Of a stretch of 64,000 bases of DNA, positions 40,821 through 49,242 are shown piece by piece; position 1 is the first letter of the stretch; every line of letters begins with the position of its first letter. Origin of the DNA: Micromonospora sp. WMMA1363 (GTDB lineage Bacteria > Actinomycetota > Actinomycetes > Mycobacteriales > Micromonosporaceae); contig NZ_JAUALB010000001.1 of assembly GCF_030345795.1 (NCBI RefSeq), forward strand, positions 1,111,001-1,175,000, in the 5' to 3' direction. The position numbers and the translations under genes are program-made. Below the pieces are notes generated by a model. That model was not told the DNA's origin and did no database searches. It was given only the letters and a program-made list of their open reading frames with translations.

Positions 40821-42143
40821 CTAGCAACCGGGCACGTTGCGGCAGTTGGTGGGCCGGTTGTCGGCGACCCGCGTGCGGTCGAGGGTCACCTCGCCCGCGT
40901 CGTTGAGAATGCCGCCGGGGCGCAGCGTGGACACGTTGCGCGTCACCCTGCTCTTGACCAGGGTGACGTCTCCGTCGCCGGTGTTGTAGACGCCGCCGGC
41001 CCGGGAGTCCGCACCGACCGCCCGGTTGGCTTTGACGAAGGTTCGGCGGGCCGTGACGGTGCCGCTGTCGTTGTGGAATCCGCCGCCGTCGCCCTCGGCG
41101 GTGTTGTCCGCGATCACGCTGTCGTCGATCAGGATCTCACTGTCGTCGATCAGGTAGAGCCCGCCACCGTGGATGTTGGCGTGGTTGCGCGCGACGACCA
41201 CGTGACGCAGGGTGACCCGGGATCCGATGGTGAATAGTCCGCCGCCCTCTTCGGCGGCGGTGTTGTCGGTGATGCGCGAGTGGGTGACGGTGGCGGCGGA
41301 GCCGGGGCCGATACCGATCCCGGCGGCGCCGGTGAGTGCCGTGCTGTTGCCGGAGATGGTGCTGTCGTGCACCAGCAGTTCCCCGGCGATGCTGGCGATC
41401 CCGGCGCCGCCGTCCGTGGTGGTGGTGTTGTCGGCGATGCGCGACGTGGTCACCGTCGCGGAGTTGGTGTTGTGGAGACCGCCGCCGAGACGCTCGGCGT
41501 CGTTGCGCGCGATGGCCGAGTTCTTGATGGTGACCTTGCCGAGATTGGCGATGCCGCCGCCGTCTCGCCCGCCGGTGTTGTCGACGATGGCGCTGTGGGT
41601 GACGGTGGCGGTGCCACCGGGCCTGACGAGGAGTGCCCCGCCATCGGTGTCGGGCGCGGAGTGGCCGCCGCGCAGGGTGAGGCCGTCGAGGGTGAGTCGG
41701 CCGCCGGCGGCGACCGTGGCGATGCGGAACGGTTCGGTGCCTGGTGCCCGGGCGACCGTCGTCCGGTCACCGACGACGGTGACCGACTGGGTGATCGGCG
41801 GAAGCCCGCTGCCGCGCCGGTGGTCGGTGAGGGCGTAGGCACAGTTCGAGGCCAGTCTGAGGAGGCCGCCGCCGGTACGGTTGGCGCGGTCGATCGCCGC
41901 GACCAGACGGTCCGCGTCGCAAGGCACCGTCGTGGTCCTGGGTTCGGTTCTCGTGCCGGCCGGTCCGTCGGTCCCGTCGCGTGGCTGACCGGAGTCCCAT
42001 GCCGGTGCGCGGCCGCTGTCGTCGGCGGCGAGCGTGCCCGCGCTGACCTGGGTCTGAGTCCTCAAGTCGGTGCCCCGCCCGCCGGCCGTCGCCGGTCCGG
42101 CTCCCACCGCGATCAGGGTGACCACCCCGGTCAGCCCGAACAC
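40821..42143 (-). CDS. Secreted right-handed beta-helix repeat protein
   Basis: About 440 residues. Tandem ~22-residue coils such as S-A-I-V-D-N-T-G-G-R-D-G-G-G-I and S-R-I-T-D-N-T-A-A-E-E-G-G-G-L, the pattern of parallel beta-helix (polymorphic outer membrane-like/CSLREA-like) adhesins or lyases. N-terminal hydrophobic stretch F-G-L-T-G-V-V-T-L-I-A-V-G-A-G is a signal peptide without the usual basic n-region. An ATG at 42229 with GAGAGG upstream opens another frame whose continuation would supply R-P-R-R-R before that stretch, so the true start is probably 42229 with a one-base indel between. C-terminus ends in Cys. Confidence 0.72.
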   Translation of the reverse strand: MFGLTGVVTLIAVGAGPATAGGRGTDLRTQTQVSAGTLAADDSGRAPAWDSGQPRDGTDGPAGTRTEPRTTTVPCDADRLVAAIDRANRTGGGLLRLASNCAYALTDHRRGSGLPPITQSVTVVGDRTTVARAPGTEPFRIATVAAGGRLTLDGLTLRGGHSAPDTDGGALLVRPGGTATVTHSAIVDNTGGRDGGGIANLGKVTIKNSAIARNDAERLGGGLHNTNSATVTTSRIADNTTTTDGGAGIASIAGELLVHDSTISGNSTALTGAAGIGIGPGSAATVTHSRITDNTAAEEGGGLFTIGSRVTLRHVVVARNHANIHGGGLYLIDDSEILIDDSVIADNTAEGDGGGFHNDSGTVTARRTFVKANRAVGADSRAGGVYNTGDGDVTLVKSRVTRNVSTLRPGGILNDAGEVTLDRTRVADNRPTNCRNVPGC

Positions 42144-42667
42144 GCCAGTGGCGAACCGCCGTCTGGGACGGGCGGGCGCGGATCCGAGGTGCGGGCAGCG
42201 GGTTGCCGCGCCGTGGTGCGGTCAGACATCTCGGCCGGATCCTCTCTCCAGCGAGCCCGTCGCGGTACGACCGGACGGGCAGGTAGGTGTGTTGTCCCGT
42301 GGGTCCATCCGACACATCGTATGAGAGGAATTCACAGCCTGTAGGCGGTAAGACACGATTGCACGATAAGTATGAAGAACAGCTGCTATATCAGGTAGCT
42401 CCCTATGCCCGCGGACGGTCCGTGACGGGTCCGACCGGCGCCGCCGTCCCGCCGTCTCGACCGGTGGTGGCGCGTCGCTCCGGCAGGCGGGCCGGCCGGA
42501 CCCCGGGGACACCGGCGGCGTACTGGTGGTCCCGGCGCGGGATGTCGTGGAGAAGGCGTCGCCAGCCTTACGGCCGGAACCACGGACGCCGGCCGGATCG
42601 CCCTCCGTGGGTGCTCGTATTCTTTCGGCGAACGACTTTGTGGGCGGCACGGACGAAAGGACACGGT
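42144..42667. other. 524-bp divergent intergenic region upstream of htpG
   Basis: Contains the probable true 5' end of the beta-helix gene (to 42229), an AT-richer stretch 42310-42410 typical of promoters, and TATTCT at 42618-42623, a possible -10 box for htpG 45 bp upstream of its start. No HrcA (CIRCE) inverted repeat is visible. No further gene supported. Confidence 0.45.
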
Positions 42668-44578
42668 GTGAGCACCGAGACGTTGGAGTTTCAGGCCGAG
42701 GCGCGTCAGCTACTCCAGCTGATGGTCCACTCGATCTACTCGAACAAGGATGTCTTCCTGCGGGAGCTGATCTCGAACGCCTCGGACGCGCTGGACAAGC
42801 TGCGCCTGGCGTCGCTGGTCGACAAGGACCTCCAGGTCGACACCTCCGACCTGCACGTCGCGATCGAGGTCGACCGGACGGCGCGCACCCTGACCGTGCG
42901 GGACAACGGCGTCGGCATGTCCCGCGACGAGGTCGTCGAGGTGATCGGCACGATCGCCAAGTCCGGTACCGCCGAGCTGTTGCGCAAGCTGCGCGAGTCG
43001 ACCGACGCCGGCGTGTCCCAGGAACTGATCGGCCAGTTCGGGGTTGGCTTCTACGCCGCCTTCATGGTCGCCGATCGGGTGGAACTGGTCACCCGCCGGG
43101 CGGGGGAGAGTGTCGGTACTCGGTGGGAGTCGACCGGCGAGGGCACCTACACGATCGCGCCGGTATCGGACGCGCCGCAGGGCACGGCCGTCACCCTGCA
43201 CCTCAAGCCGGCCGACACCGAGGACAACCTGCACGACTACACCGCCGAGTGGACCATCCGGCAGATCGTCAAGCGATACTCCGACTTCATCGCCCACCCC
43301 ATCCGGATGGCCGTCGAGCGGCCGGGCACCGACGGCGGCGAGCCCACCACCGAGGTGCAGACCCTCAACTCGATGAAGGCACTGTGGGCGCGGTCCCGCG
43401 ACGAGGTCGAGCCGGCCGAGTACCACGAGTTCTACAAGCACGTCAGCCATGACTGGGCGGACCCGCTCGAGGTCGTGCACATGCGGGGCGAGGGCACCTT
43501 CGAGTACGAGGCGCTGCTCTTCCTACCGTCGCATGCCCCGCTGGACCTCTTCTCCCCGCAGGGCCGCCGCGGGGTGCAGCTCTTCGTCAAGCGCGTCTTC
43601 ATCATGGACGACTGCGAGGCGTTGATGCCGCCCTACCTGCGTTTCGTCAAGGGCGTGGTGGACGCACACGACCTGTCACTGAACATCTCCCGGGAGATCC
43701 TCCAGCAGGACCGGCAGATCCAGGTCGTCCGCCGCCGCCTGGTGAAGAAGGTTCTCGCCACGGTGAAGGACCTCAAGGCCAACCAGCCGGAGCGGTACCG
43801 CACCTTCTGGACCGAGTTCGGCGCCGCGGTCAAGGAGGGCCTGGTCGACGACACGGAGAACCGGGACACCCTGCTGGAGATCGTGTCCGTGGCCTCCACC
43901 CACGACGCGGCCGAGCCGACCGACCTCGCTGGCTACGTCAGCCGGATGAAGGACGGGCAGGCGGACATCTACTACGCCACCGGCGAGAACCGCGCCACCA
44001 TCGAGAACTCCCCACACATGGAGGCGTTCCGCGCCAAGGGCTACGAGGTGCTGCTGTTCACCGACCCGGTCGACGAGGTCTGGGTGGAGCGGGTCGGCCA
44101 GTACGACGGCAAGACCCTGCGCTCGATCGCCAAGGGCCAGGTCGACCTCGACACCGAGGAGGAGAAGGAGGCGGCCGAGGCCGAGCGGGAGCGGCAGCGC
44201 ACCGAATACGCCGACCTGCTCACCTGGCTGGGGGGCGCGCTCGCCGACCAGGTCAAGGAGGTCCGCCTGTCGTCCCGGCTCACCACCTCCCCGGCCTGTG
44301 TCGTCGGCGACGCCCACGACCTCACGCCCACCCTGGAGAAGATGTACCGGGCGATGGGCAACGAGGTGCCGCAGGTCAAGCGGATCCTGGAGCTGAACCC
44401 GAGCCACCCGCTGGTCAGCGGCCTGCGCAAGGCCCGCGAGCAGGGCGGCACCGAGGAGTCGCTGACAGAGACCGCGGAGCTGTTGTACGGGATGGCGTTA
44501 CTCGCCGAGGGCGGTGACCTGGCGGACCCGTCGCGGTTCACCCGGATCCTGGCCGAACGACTCGCCCGTACCCTCTAG
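42668..44578 (+). CDS. htpG: Molecular chaperone HtpG (Hsp90)
   Basis: 636 residues from GTG 42668, usual HtpG size. N-terminal GHKL ATPase: E-L-I-S-N-A-S-D-A-L-D-K near 34, D-N-G-V-G-M near 80, and G-Q-F-G-V-G-F-Y-A-A-F near 120. The middle domain has G-V-Q-L-F-V-K-R-V-F-I and N-I-S-R-E-I-L-Q. ATP-driven chaperone that helps client folding. Residue 611 is coded by TTA (44498-44500), a rare leucine codon whose translation in streptomycete-like bacteria depends on the bldA tRNA. Located before the FxSxx locus; 175 bp gap to the next gene. Confidence 0.95.
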   Translation: MSTETLEFQAEARQLLQLMVHSIYSNKDVFLRELISNASDALDKLRLASLVDKDLQVDTSDLHVAIEVDRTARTLTVRDNGVGMSRDEVVEVIGTIAKSGTAELLRKLRESTDAGVSQELIGQFGVGFYAAFMVADRVELVTRRAGESVGTRWESTGEGTYTIAPVSDAPQGTAVTLHLKPADTEDNLHDYTAEWTIRQIVKRYSDFIAHPIRMAVERPGTDGGEPTTEVQTLNSMKALWARSRDEVEPAEYHEFYKHVSHDWADPLEVVHMRGEGTFEYEALLFLPSHAPLDLFSPQGRRGVQLFVKRVFIMDDCEALMPPYLRFVKGVVDAHDLSLNISREILQQDRQIQVVRRRLVKKVLATVKDLKANQPERYRTFWTEFGAAVKEGLVDDTENRDTLLEIVSVASTHDAAEPTDLAGYVSRMKDGQADIYYATGENRATIENSPHMEAFRAKGYEVLLFTDPVDEVWVERVGQYDGKTLRSIAKGQVDLDTEEEKEAAEAERERQRTEYADLLTWLGGALADQVKEVRLSSRLTTSPACVVGDAHDLTPTLEKMYRAMGNEVPQVKRILELNPSHPLVSGLRKAREQGGTEESLTETAELLYGMALLAEGGDLADPSRFTRILAERLARTL

Positions 44579-44742
44579 GAACGACTCGTCCGTCTAAAGC
44601 GGATCCGCCGGGCCGTCGGCGTCCACGTCGGCGGCCCGATGGATGGTGACCTGGGGTTTCCTCCCGCTCGCCAGGCGCTGACCGGGTGCCCGGCTCGCAC
44701 CGGCGGCATCGCGACAGCCGGGCGCGCACGACGGGGTGACTT

Positions 44743-44748
44743 ACCATG
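44743..44748 (+). promoter_or_regulatory. -10-like TACCAT, leaderless promoter candidate
   Basis: TACCAT ends 5 bases before GTG 44754. No ribosome binding site precedes the GTG. Confidence 0.35.
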
Positions 44749-44753
44749 CGAGA

Positions 44754-45656
44754 GTGTCGACCGTCGATCCGCAGGCCGCGCTCGAGGCGGTCTGGCAGCA
44801 GCAGGGAATCTGGTCCGCGGCGGCAGACACGGTCCGTCGGCGGATCGTCCGGGGCCGGCGCCTGGTCGCCGGCCTGACCGTGGTCGCCGCTGTCGCCGGC
44901 ACCGCTGCCGCCCAACTCGCGGCGGTGCACCTGGCGGCGAGCCGGGCGCTGGCGATCGTCGCCGGCGCCGCGCTGGGCCTGGTACCGCTGGCGGCCCGGT
45001 CCGCCGGCCGCGAGCCGGTGCAGGTGTGGACGCGGCTGCGGGCGGTCGCCGAGTCACTCAAGGCCGAGGTGCACCGCCGGCTGGCCGGCGTGACCCCGTA
45101 CCGGGGGGCGGACCGCGACGCGGTCCTGCTGAGCCGCGTCGACGCGGTTCTGGACGAGGCCGGTGACCTGGTTGGGCGCACCGTCGATGTCGCGCCGCCG
45201 GCCCGACCGCTGCCGGCGGTGTCGGACGTCGAGTCCTACCTTGTGTTGCGGGTGGGGCGTCAGGTCGAACGGTACTACCTGCCGGAGGCCCGGCGGATGG
45301 CTGCCGCCATGCGCCGGATCCGGGCGGCGACGACCGGGCTGACCGTCGTCGGCGCGCTGCTCTCCGCCGCGGTCGGTGTGCTCGGCGACGGGCTTAGCTT
45401 CGCCGCCTGGGTGGGCGTTGTCGCCACGGTCACGACGGCCGTCGTCGGGTACGGCGCGGCCCAGCAGTACGAGCAGCACCAGATCGAGTATGCCCGCACC
45501 GCGGACCAGCTCGCCCGGCTACGCCGGGCCCGGCGGGACCGGGGCGGTTGGACAGACGACGACGCGGTCGTCGCCGAGGCGGAACGGCTGATCGCACTGT
45601 CCAATGAGGCATGGACTGCCAGAACGCTTGAAGAAGATGGCATACCGCACCGCTGA
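44754..45656 (+). CDS. SLATT-type (DUF4231) membrane protein
   Basis: 300 residues from GTG 44754. Two pairs of transmembrane segments (~31-75 and ~195-235) separated by helices, with an amphipathic C-terminal helix R-T-A-D-Q-L-A-R-L-R-R-A-R-R and E-A-E-R-L-I-A-L-S-N. This is the pattern of SLATT/DUF4231 proteins, which are predicted pore-forming effectors in nucleotide-signalling conflict systems. Here it lies directly before an FxSxx locus carrying TIR-like proteins, so a link to defence or programmed response is possible (inference). No signal peptide. Confidence 0.7.
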   Translation: MSTVDPQAALEAVWQQQGIWSAAADTVRRRIVRGRRLVAGLTVVAAVAGTAAAQLAAVHLAASRALAIVAGAALGLVPLAARSAGREPVQVWTRLRAVAESLKAEVHRRLAGVTPYRGADRDAVLLSRVDAVLDEAGDLVGRTVDVAPPARPLPAVSDVESYLVLRVGRQVERYYLPEARRMAAAMRRIRAATTGLTVVGALLSAAVGVLGDGLSFAAWVGVVATVTTAVVGYGAAQQYEQHQIEYARTADQLARLRRARRDRGGWTDDDAVVAEAERLIALSNEAWTARTLEEDGIPHR

Positions 45657-45673
45657 GGCTACTCGGCGTGTTG

Positions 45674-45679
45674 TAGAAT
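45674..45679 (+). promoter_or_regulatory. -10-like TAGAAT upstream of fxsA
   Basis: AT-rich island TTGTAGAATCATCGATAGC contains TAGAAT. The octamer TAGCTGTC (45686-45693) follows. A second AT-rich island with TTGTAG and TAGCTGTC (49185-49192) lies before the fxsC-like genes. Confidence 0.4.
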
Positions 45680-45747
45680 CATCGATAGCTGTCAGAGCTG
45701 CCGTTCGGGTGGCTCCGCTGACCCACAAGTCCGATGGGGGGACTCAC

Positions 45748-45918
45748 GTGGATCGCAACGCAGGCCGGCCGATGGCCATCGCTCCGCTGGCCGATCTCCG
45801 GCATACTCCGCTTGGCAAGATCCCGCTCTCTCGCGCCCGCACCGTGGCGCTGCCTGACACCCGCACCGGGGACCGGCCGGCCCGTGTCGATGTTGCCGCC
45901 TTCGGCTCTTCGATCTGA
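45748..45918 (+). CDS. fxsA: FxsA, FxSxx-COOH RiPP precursor peptide
   Basis: 56 residues ending A-F-G-S-S-I, an exact FxSxx-COOH terminus (F52, S54). The N-terminal leader P-L-A-D-L-R-H-T-P-L-G-K-I-P-L-S is like the conserved FxsA recognition region. GTG 45748 has a G-rich ribosome binding site (GGGGGG) about 6 bases upstream. The radical SAM maturase FxsB is expected to crosslink the C-terminal Phe and Ser region into a cyclophane (family knowledge). The end of the gene overlaps the fxsB start by about 29 bp in another frame, so both products are made together. Too short for most gene finders. Confidence 0.88.
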   Translation: MDRNAGRPMAIAPLADLRHTPLGKIPLSRARTVALPDTRTGDRPARVDVAAFGSSI

Positions 45919-48391
45919 CGCCGGTGAGCCCGCGACGAACGCGACGCCTGGGCGGTCCGCGCCGGCCACGACCCTGAGCCAGTACGTTCTGAAGATCGTC
46001 AGCCGGTGCGATCTGTCCTGCGACCACTGCTACGTCTACGAGCACCCTGACCAGTCCTGGCGCCGGCAGCCGCGCACGATGGCTTCCGCGACCGTGACAG
46101 CCGCCGCCCAGCGCATCGCGGAGCACGCGACGGCGCACCGGCTGGACGCCGTACGGGTGGTGCTGCACGGCGGTGAGCCGCTGCTCGCCGGGGCGGCCGC
46201 GCTCGCCGCCACCGCCGCCGAGCTGCGGCGGCGGCTCGACCCGGTGACGCGGCTGGATCTGCGCATGCAGTCCAACGGTGTGCTGCTCACCGAGGAGATC
46301 GCCGAGGTGCTCGTCACGCACGGCGTCGCGGTCGGTGTCTCCCTCGACGGCGACCGGGCCGCCAACGACCGGCACCGCCGCTATGCGAGTGGCGTGAGCA
46401 GCCACGGCAAGGTGCTGCGGGCGCTTGCGCTGCTGCGCCGCCCGGAGTACCGGCCGAGCTATGCCGGGCTGCTCTGCACGGTCGACATCGACAACGACCC
46501 CGGCACCGTCTACCGGGCGCTGCTGGCCGAGGAACCGCCGCACATCGACTTCCTCCTGCCGCATGCCAACTGGGATCGTCCCCCGCCGCGCCCGGCGGGC
46601 GCCACCCCGTACGCCGACTGGCTGCTCGCGGTGCACCGGGCCTGGACCGCCGACGGGCGTCCGGTGCCGATCAGACTGCTGGACTCGCTGCTCGCCACCG
46701 CCGCCGGTGGCACCACCCGCACCGAGGCGGTCGGGCTCGCGGCCGTCGACCTGGCCGTGATCGAGACCGACGGCAGCTACCAGCAGGTCGACTCGCTCAA
46801 GTCCGCGTACGATGGGGCGCCGGCGACCGGGCTGGACGTGTTCACCCACCCGGTCGACGCGGTCGCCGTCCACCCGATGATCGCCGTCCGGCAGGCGGGG
46901 CTCGACGGGCTGTGCGCCACGTGCCGGGGATGCCCGGTCGTGCGCCAGTGCGGCGGCGGCCTCTTCGCCCACCGATACCGCACCGGCGCCGGCTTCGACA
47001 ACCCGTCGGCCTACTGCGTGGACCTGGCCCGACTGATCCGCGGGGTTACCCGCGACCCGCTCCCGGCACCGTCGTCGGCGGCCGGGCCGGATGCCACGCC
47101 GGCGGCGACATCGAGTCGAGCATCCGCGCCTCCGGAAACGTCGGCGCTGCCGGGGCCGGCTGGTCCGGACCCCGCCATGCCGCCGGCGTCGGGCCCGTCA
47201 TCCGCCGACAGGCCGGTCGTCCGGACGGTGGAGAACGGCGCCGGTCCCGACGCGCTGGACCCGGCGGTGCTCGACGATCTCGGTACCGGGCGCGGGACAG
47301 ATGCCTCGGTGCGCCAGCTCGCCGCCGTCCATCTGGCGAAGACACGGGCGCTGTTGGTCGCCCTGAGCCCGGCGGTGGCCGGGCATCCGGTCGCCGCCGC
47401 GGCCTGGGACCGGCTGGTCGAGCTGGACGTCACCGCGCCGGCGGCGGTGCGGGAGGTGCTGGCCCACCCGTTCGTCCGTCGGTGGGCGCACCGGTGCCTC
47501 GAGATTCCGGCGCTGGCCGACCTCGGTCACCTCGCCTCGGTGGCCGCCGCGGCGGCGGTGCGCGCCCGCGCCGCCGTCGACCTCGTCGTGCCGGTCCGCG
47601 ACGGAGTGCTCAGCCTCCCCACCCTCGGCGCCCTGGCCCTGCCGGGGGTGTCCGGCCCGGTCACGCTGTCCCCGGTGGGCGGTGGATTCGTGGCGCGCGT
47701 GGACGGGCGGACGGTCCCCGTCCGGCCTGACGACCCCGCGCCGGGCTGGCGCCCGGCGCGCTGGCTCGACGGCCACGGCGTGCTGATCGAGGACACCGAC
47801 CCGTACCGGGACTGCTACCAGGACCTGGTGGTGGCGCCGCGGCTGCCCGCCGACTCCGCCGCGCGCTTGGGCGGACAGCTCACCGCGGCCCTCCGGCGGG
47901 TCGACACCGAGGTGGCGGCGTACGCCCCCGGGGTGCGGGCCCTGCTGCGCGCGGTCGTCCCGTTACGCCGGGACCGGCGCGGCCGACAGCGCAGCGCCGC
48001 CGCCGCCTCCGCCTTTGGCGCGGTGGCCGTCACCGCGGTGCCCGACGACACCGCCCTCGTCGTGCTGCTCGTCCACGAGGTGCAGCATGTCAAGCTCGAC
48101 GGGGTGCTCGACGTCTGCGAACTGGTCGATCGCCGGGACGCCCGGCTGCTGACCGTGCCCTGGCGGGACGACCCGCGCCCGGTGGAGGGCGTGCTGCACG
48201 GCACCTACGCCCATCTCGCGGTCGCCGACGTGTGGCGCCGGCGACCGGGCCCGGAGGCCGCAGCCCACCACCGCCGCTACCGCGACTGGACCGACGGCGC
48301 GCTTGACGCGCTGCTCGGGCTCGGCGTGCTGACACCGGCGGGAGAGCGGTTCGCCACCCGGATGCGCGCCACGGTTGACCGCTGGAGATGA
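45890..48391 (+). CDS. fxsB: FxsB: radical SAM/SPASM peptide maturase fused to HExxH domain
   Basis: About 833 residues from ATG 45890 (GTG 45884 is an alternative; the open frame to 45734 overlaps fxsA and is unlikely). Radical SAM cluster C40-x3-C44-x2-C47 in C-D-L-S-C-D-H-C-Y; SPASM-like C-A-T-C-R-G-C and R-Q-C-G-G-G near 345. Pro/Ser/Ala-rich linker ~390-440, then a C-terminal domain with H729-E-V-Q-H near a G-V-L-H-G-T-Y-A-H-L motif, matching the HExxH domain annotated as an alpha-ketoglutarate-dependent peptide beta-hydroxylase. So the precursor may be both crosslinked and hydroxylated. ATGA overlap with the acetyltransferase. Confidence 0.87.
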   Translation: MLPPSALRSDAGEPATNATPGRSAPATTLSQYVLKIVSRCDLSCDHCYVYEHPDQSWRRQPRTMASATVTAAAQRIAEHATAHRLDAVRVVLHGGEPLLAGAAALAATAAELRRRLDPVTRLDLRMQSNGVLLTEEIAEVLVTHGVAVGVSLDGDRAANDRHRRYASGVSSHGKVLRALALLRRPEYRPSYAGLLCTVDIDNDPGTVYRALLAEEPPHIDFLLPHANWDRPPPRPAGATPYADWLLAVHRAWTADGRPVPIRLLDSLLATAAGGTTRTEAVGLAAVDLAVIETDGSYQQVDSLKSAYDGAPATGLDVFTHPVDAVAVHPMIAVRQAGLDGLCATCRGCPVVRQCGGGLFAHRYRTGAGFDNPSAYCVDLARLIRGVTRDPLPAPSSAAGPDATPAATSSRASAPPETSALPGPAGPDPAMPPASGPSSADRPVVRTVENGAGPDALDPAVLDDLGTGRGTDASVRQLAAVHLAKTRALLVALSPAVAGHPVAAAAWDRLVELDVTAPAAVREVLAHPFVRRWAHRCLEIPALADLGHLASVAAAAAVRARAAVDLVVPVRDGVLSLPTLGALALPGVSGPVTLSPVGGGFVARVDGRTVPVRPDDPAPGWRPARWLDGHGVLIEDTDPYRDCYQDLVVAPRLPADSAARLGGQLTAALRRVDTEVAAYAPGVRALLRAVVPLRRDRRGRQRSAAAASAFGAVAVTAVPDDTALVVLLVHEVQHVKLDGVLDVCELVDRRDARLLTVPWRDDPRPVEGVLHGTYAHLAVADVWRRRPGPEAAAHHRRYRDWTDGALDALLGLGVLTPAGERFATRMRATVDRWR

Positions 48392-49242
48392 CCGTCGGCC
48401 GCGACCTCCTGGCCGCCGACCTGCGGGCGTTGGGCCTGCCGGCCGGCGCGACGGTGTTGGTGCACGCGTCGATACGCCGGATCGGGCCGGTCGCCGGTGG
48501 CCCGGCGACCGTCCTCGCCGCCCTGCGCGACGTGCTCGGCGACGGGACGGTGGTGGTGCCGACCCAGACCGCCGGGAATTCGAACACGTCGCCGGCCTTC
48601 CGGGCCGCCACCGCCGGTCTGAGCACTGCGGAGGCGACCGGCATGGAGGCACGCATCCCGCCGTTCGACCCCGACCACAGCCCGGCGGAGGGCATGGGCG
48701 CGTTGGCCGAGCACGTGCGACGGCTGCCCGGGACGGTGCGCAGCCGGCACCCGCAGACGTCGTTCGCCGCGCTCGGCCCGGCCGCCGCCGCCCTGACCGC
48801 CGTGCACGACCTGGAATGCCACCTGGGTGAGCGGTCCCCGCTGGGTGCCCTGTACGCCGCCGACGCCCGGGTGCTGCTGGTCGGCGTCGGCTACGCGAAG
48901 TGCACCGCCTTCCACCTCGCCGAGTACCGCCTGGCCCGCCCTGCCGCCGTGCGTCCGTACCGCTGCTACGTCCGGGACACCGAGGGCCGGCCCGTCCGGC
49001 GTGACTTTTTTGCGCTCGACCTCGACGACTCCGACTTCCCGCGCATCGGCGCGGCGTTGGACGATCGCCTGTGGGTGCGGCGCGGACCGGTGGGCACCGG
49101 AACCGCGCGGCTGTTGCCGGTGCGGGCCGCCGTCGACTTCGCCGGCGGTTGGATGAGCCGGCATCGAACGCGACCGGGGTTTTGTAGCTGTCGATATTGT
49201 AGTCGCGTGGTGGTGTCCCCTTCGGACGGGAGCGGCGGGTGA
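48388..49242 (+). CDS. AAC(3)-family N-acetyltransferase
   Basis: 284 residues. Opens L-P-A-G-A-T-V-L-V-H-A-S-I-R-R-I-G and has P-F-D-P-D-H-S-P-A-E-G-M-G, R-S-R-H-P-Q-T-S-F and L-V-G-V-G-Y-A-K-C-T, all AAC(3) hallmarks including the catalytic His context. The fold normally ends near D-F-A-G-G-W-M-S-R-H-R; about 22 extra residues with four Cys follow (P-G-F-C-S-C-R-Y-C-S) and coincide with an AT-rich, promoter-like stretch. Real aminoglycoside resistance is not implied; a role in N-acetylating the mature peptide or an amino sugar is equally possible. Confidence 0.82.
   Translation: MTVGRDLLAADLRALGLPAGATVLVHASIRRIGPVAGGPATVLAALRDVLGDGTVVVPTQTAGNSNTSPAFRAATAGLSTAEATGMEARIPPFDPDHSPAEGMGALAEHVRRLPGTVRSRHPQTSFAALGPAAAALTAVHDLECHLGERSPLGALYAADARVLLVGVGYAKCTAFHLAEYRLARPAAVRPYRCYVRDTEGRPVRRDFFALDLDDSDFPRIGAALDDRLWVRRGPVGTGTARLLPVRAAVDFAGGWMSRHRTRPGFCSCRYCSRVVVSPSDGSGG

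Noticed and set aside
42310..42667. CIRCE or HAIR operator upstream of htpG
   Set aside because: No TTAGCACTC-type or CTTGAGT-type inverted repeat found by eye.
44579..44640. Terminator after htpG
   Set aside because: Only a short GGGCC/GGCCC pairing with a long loop; too weak to call.
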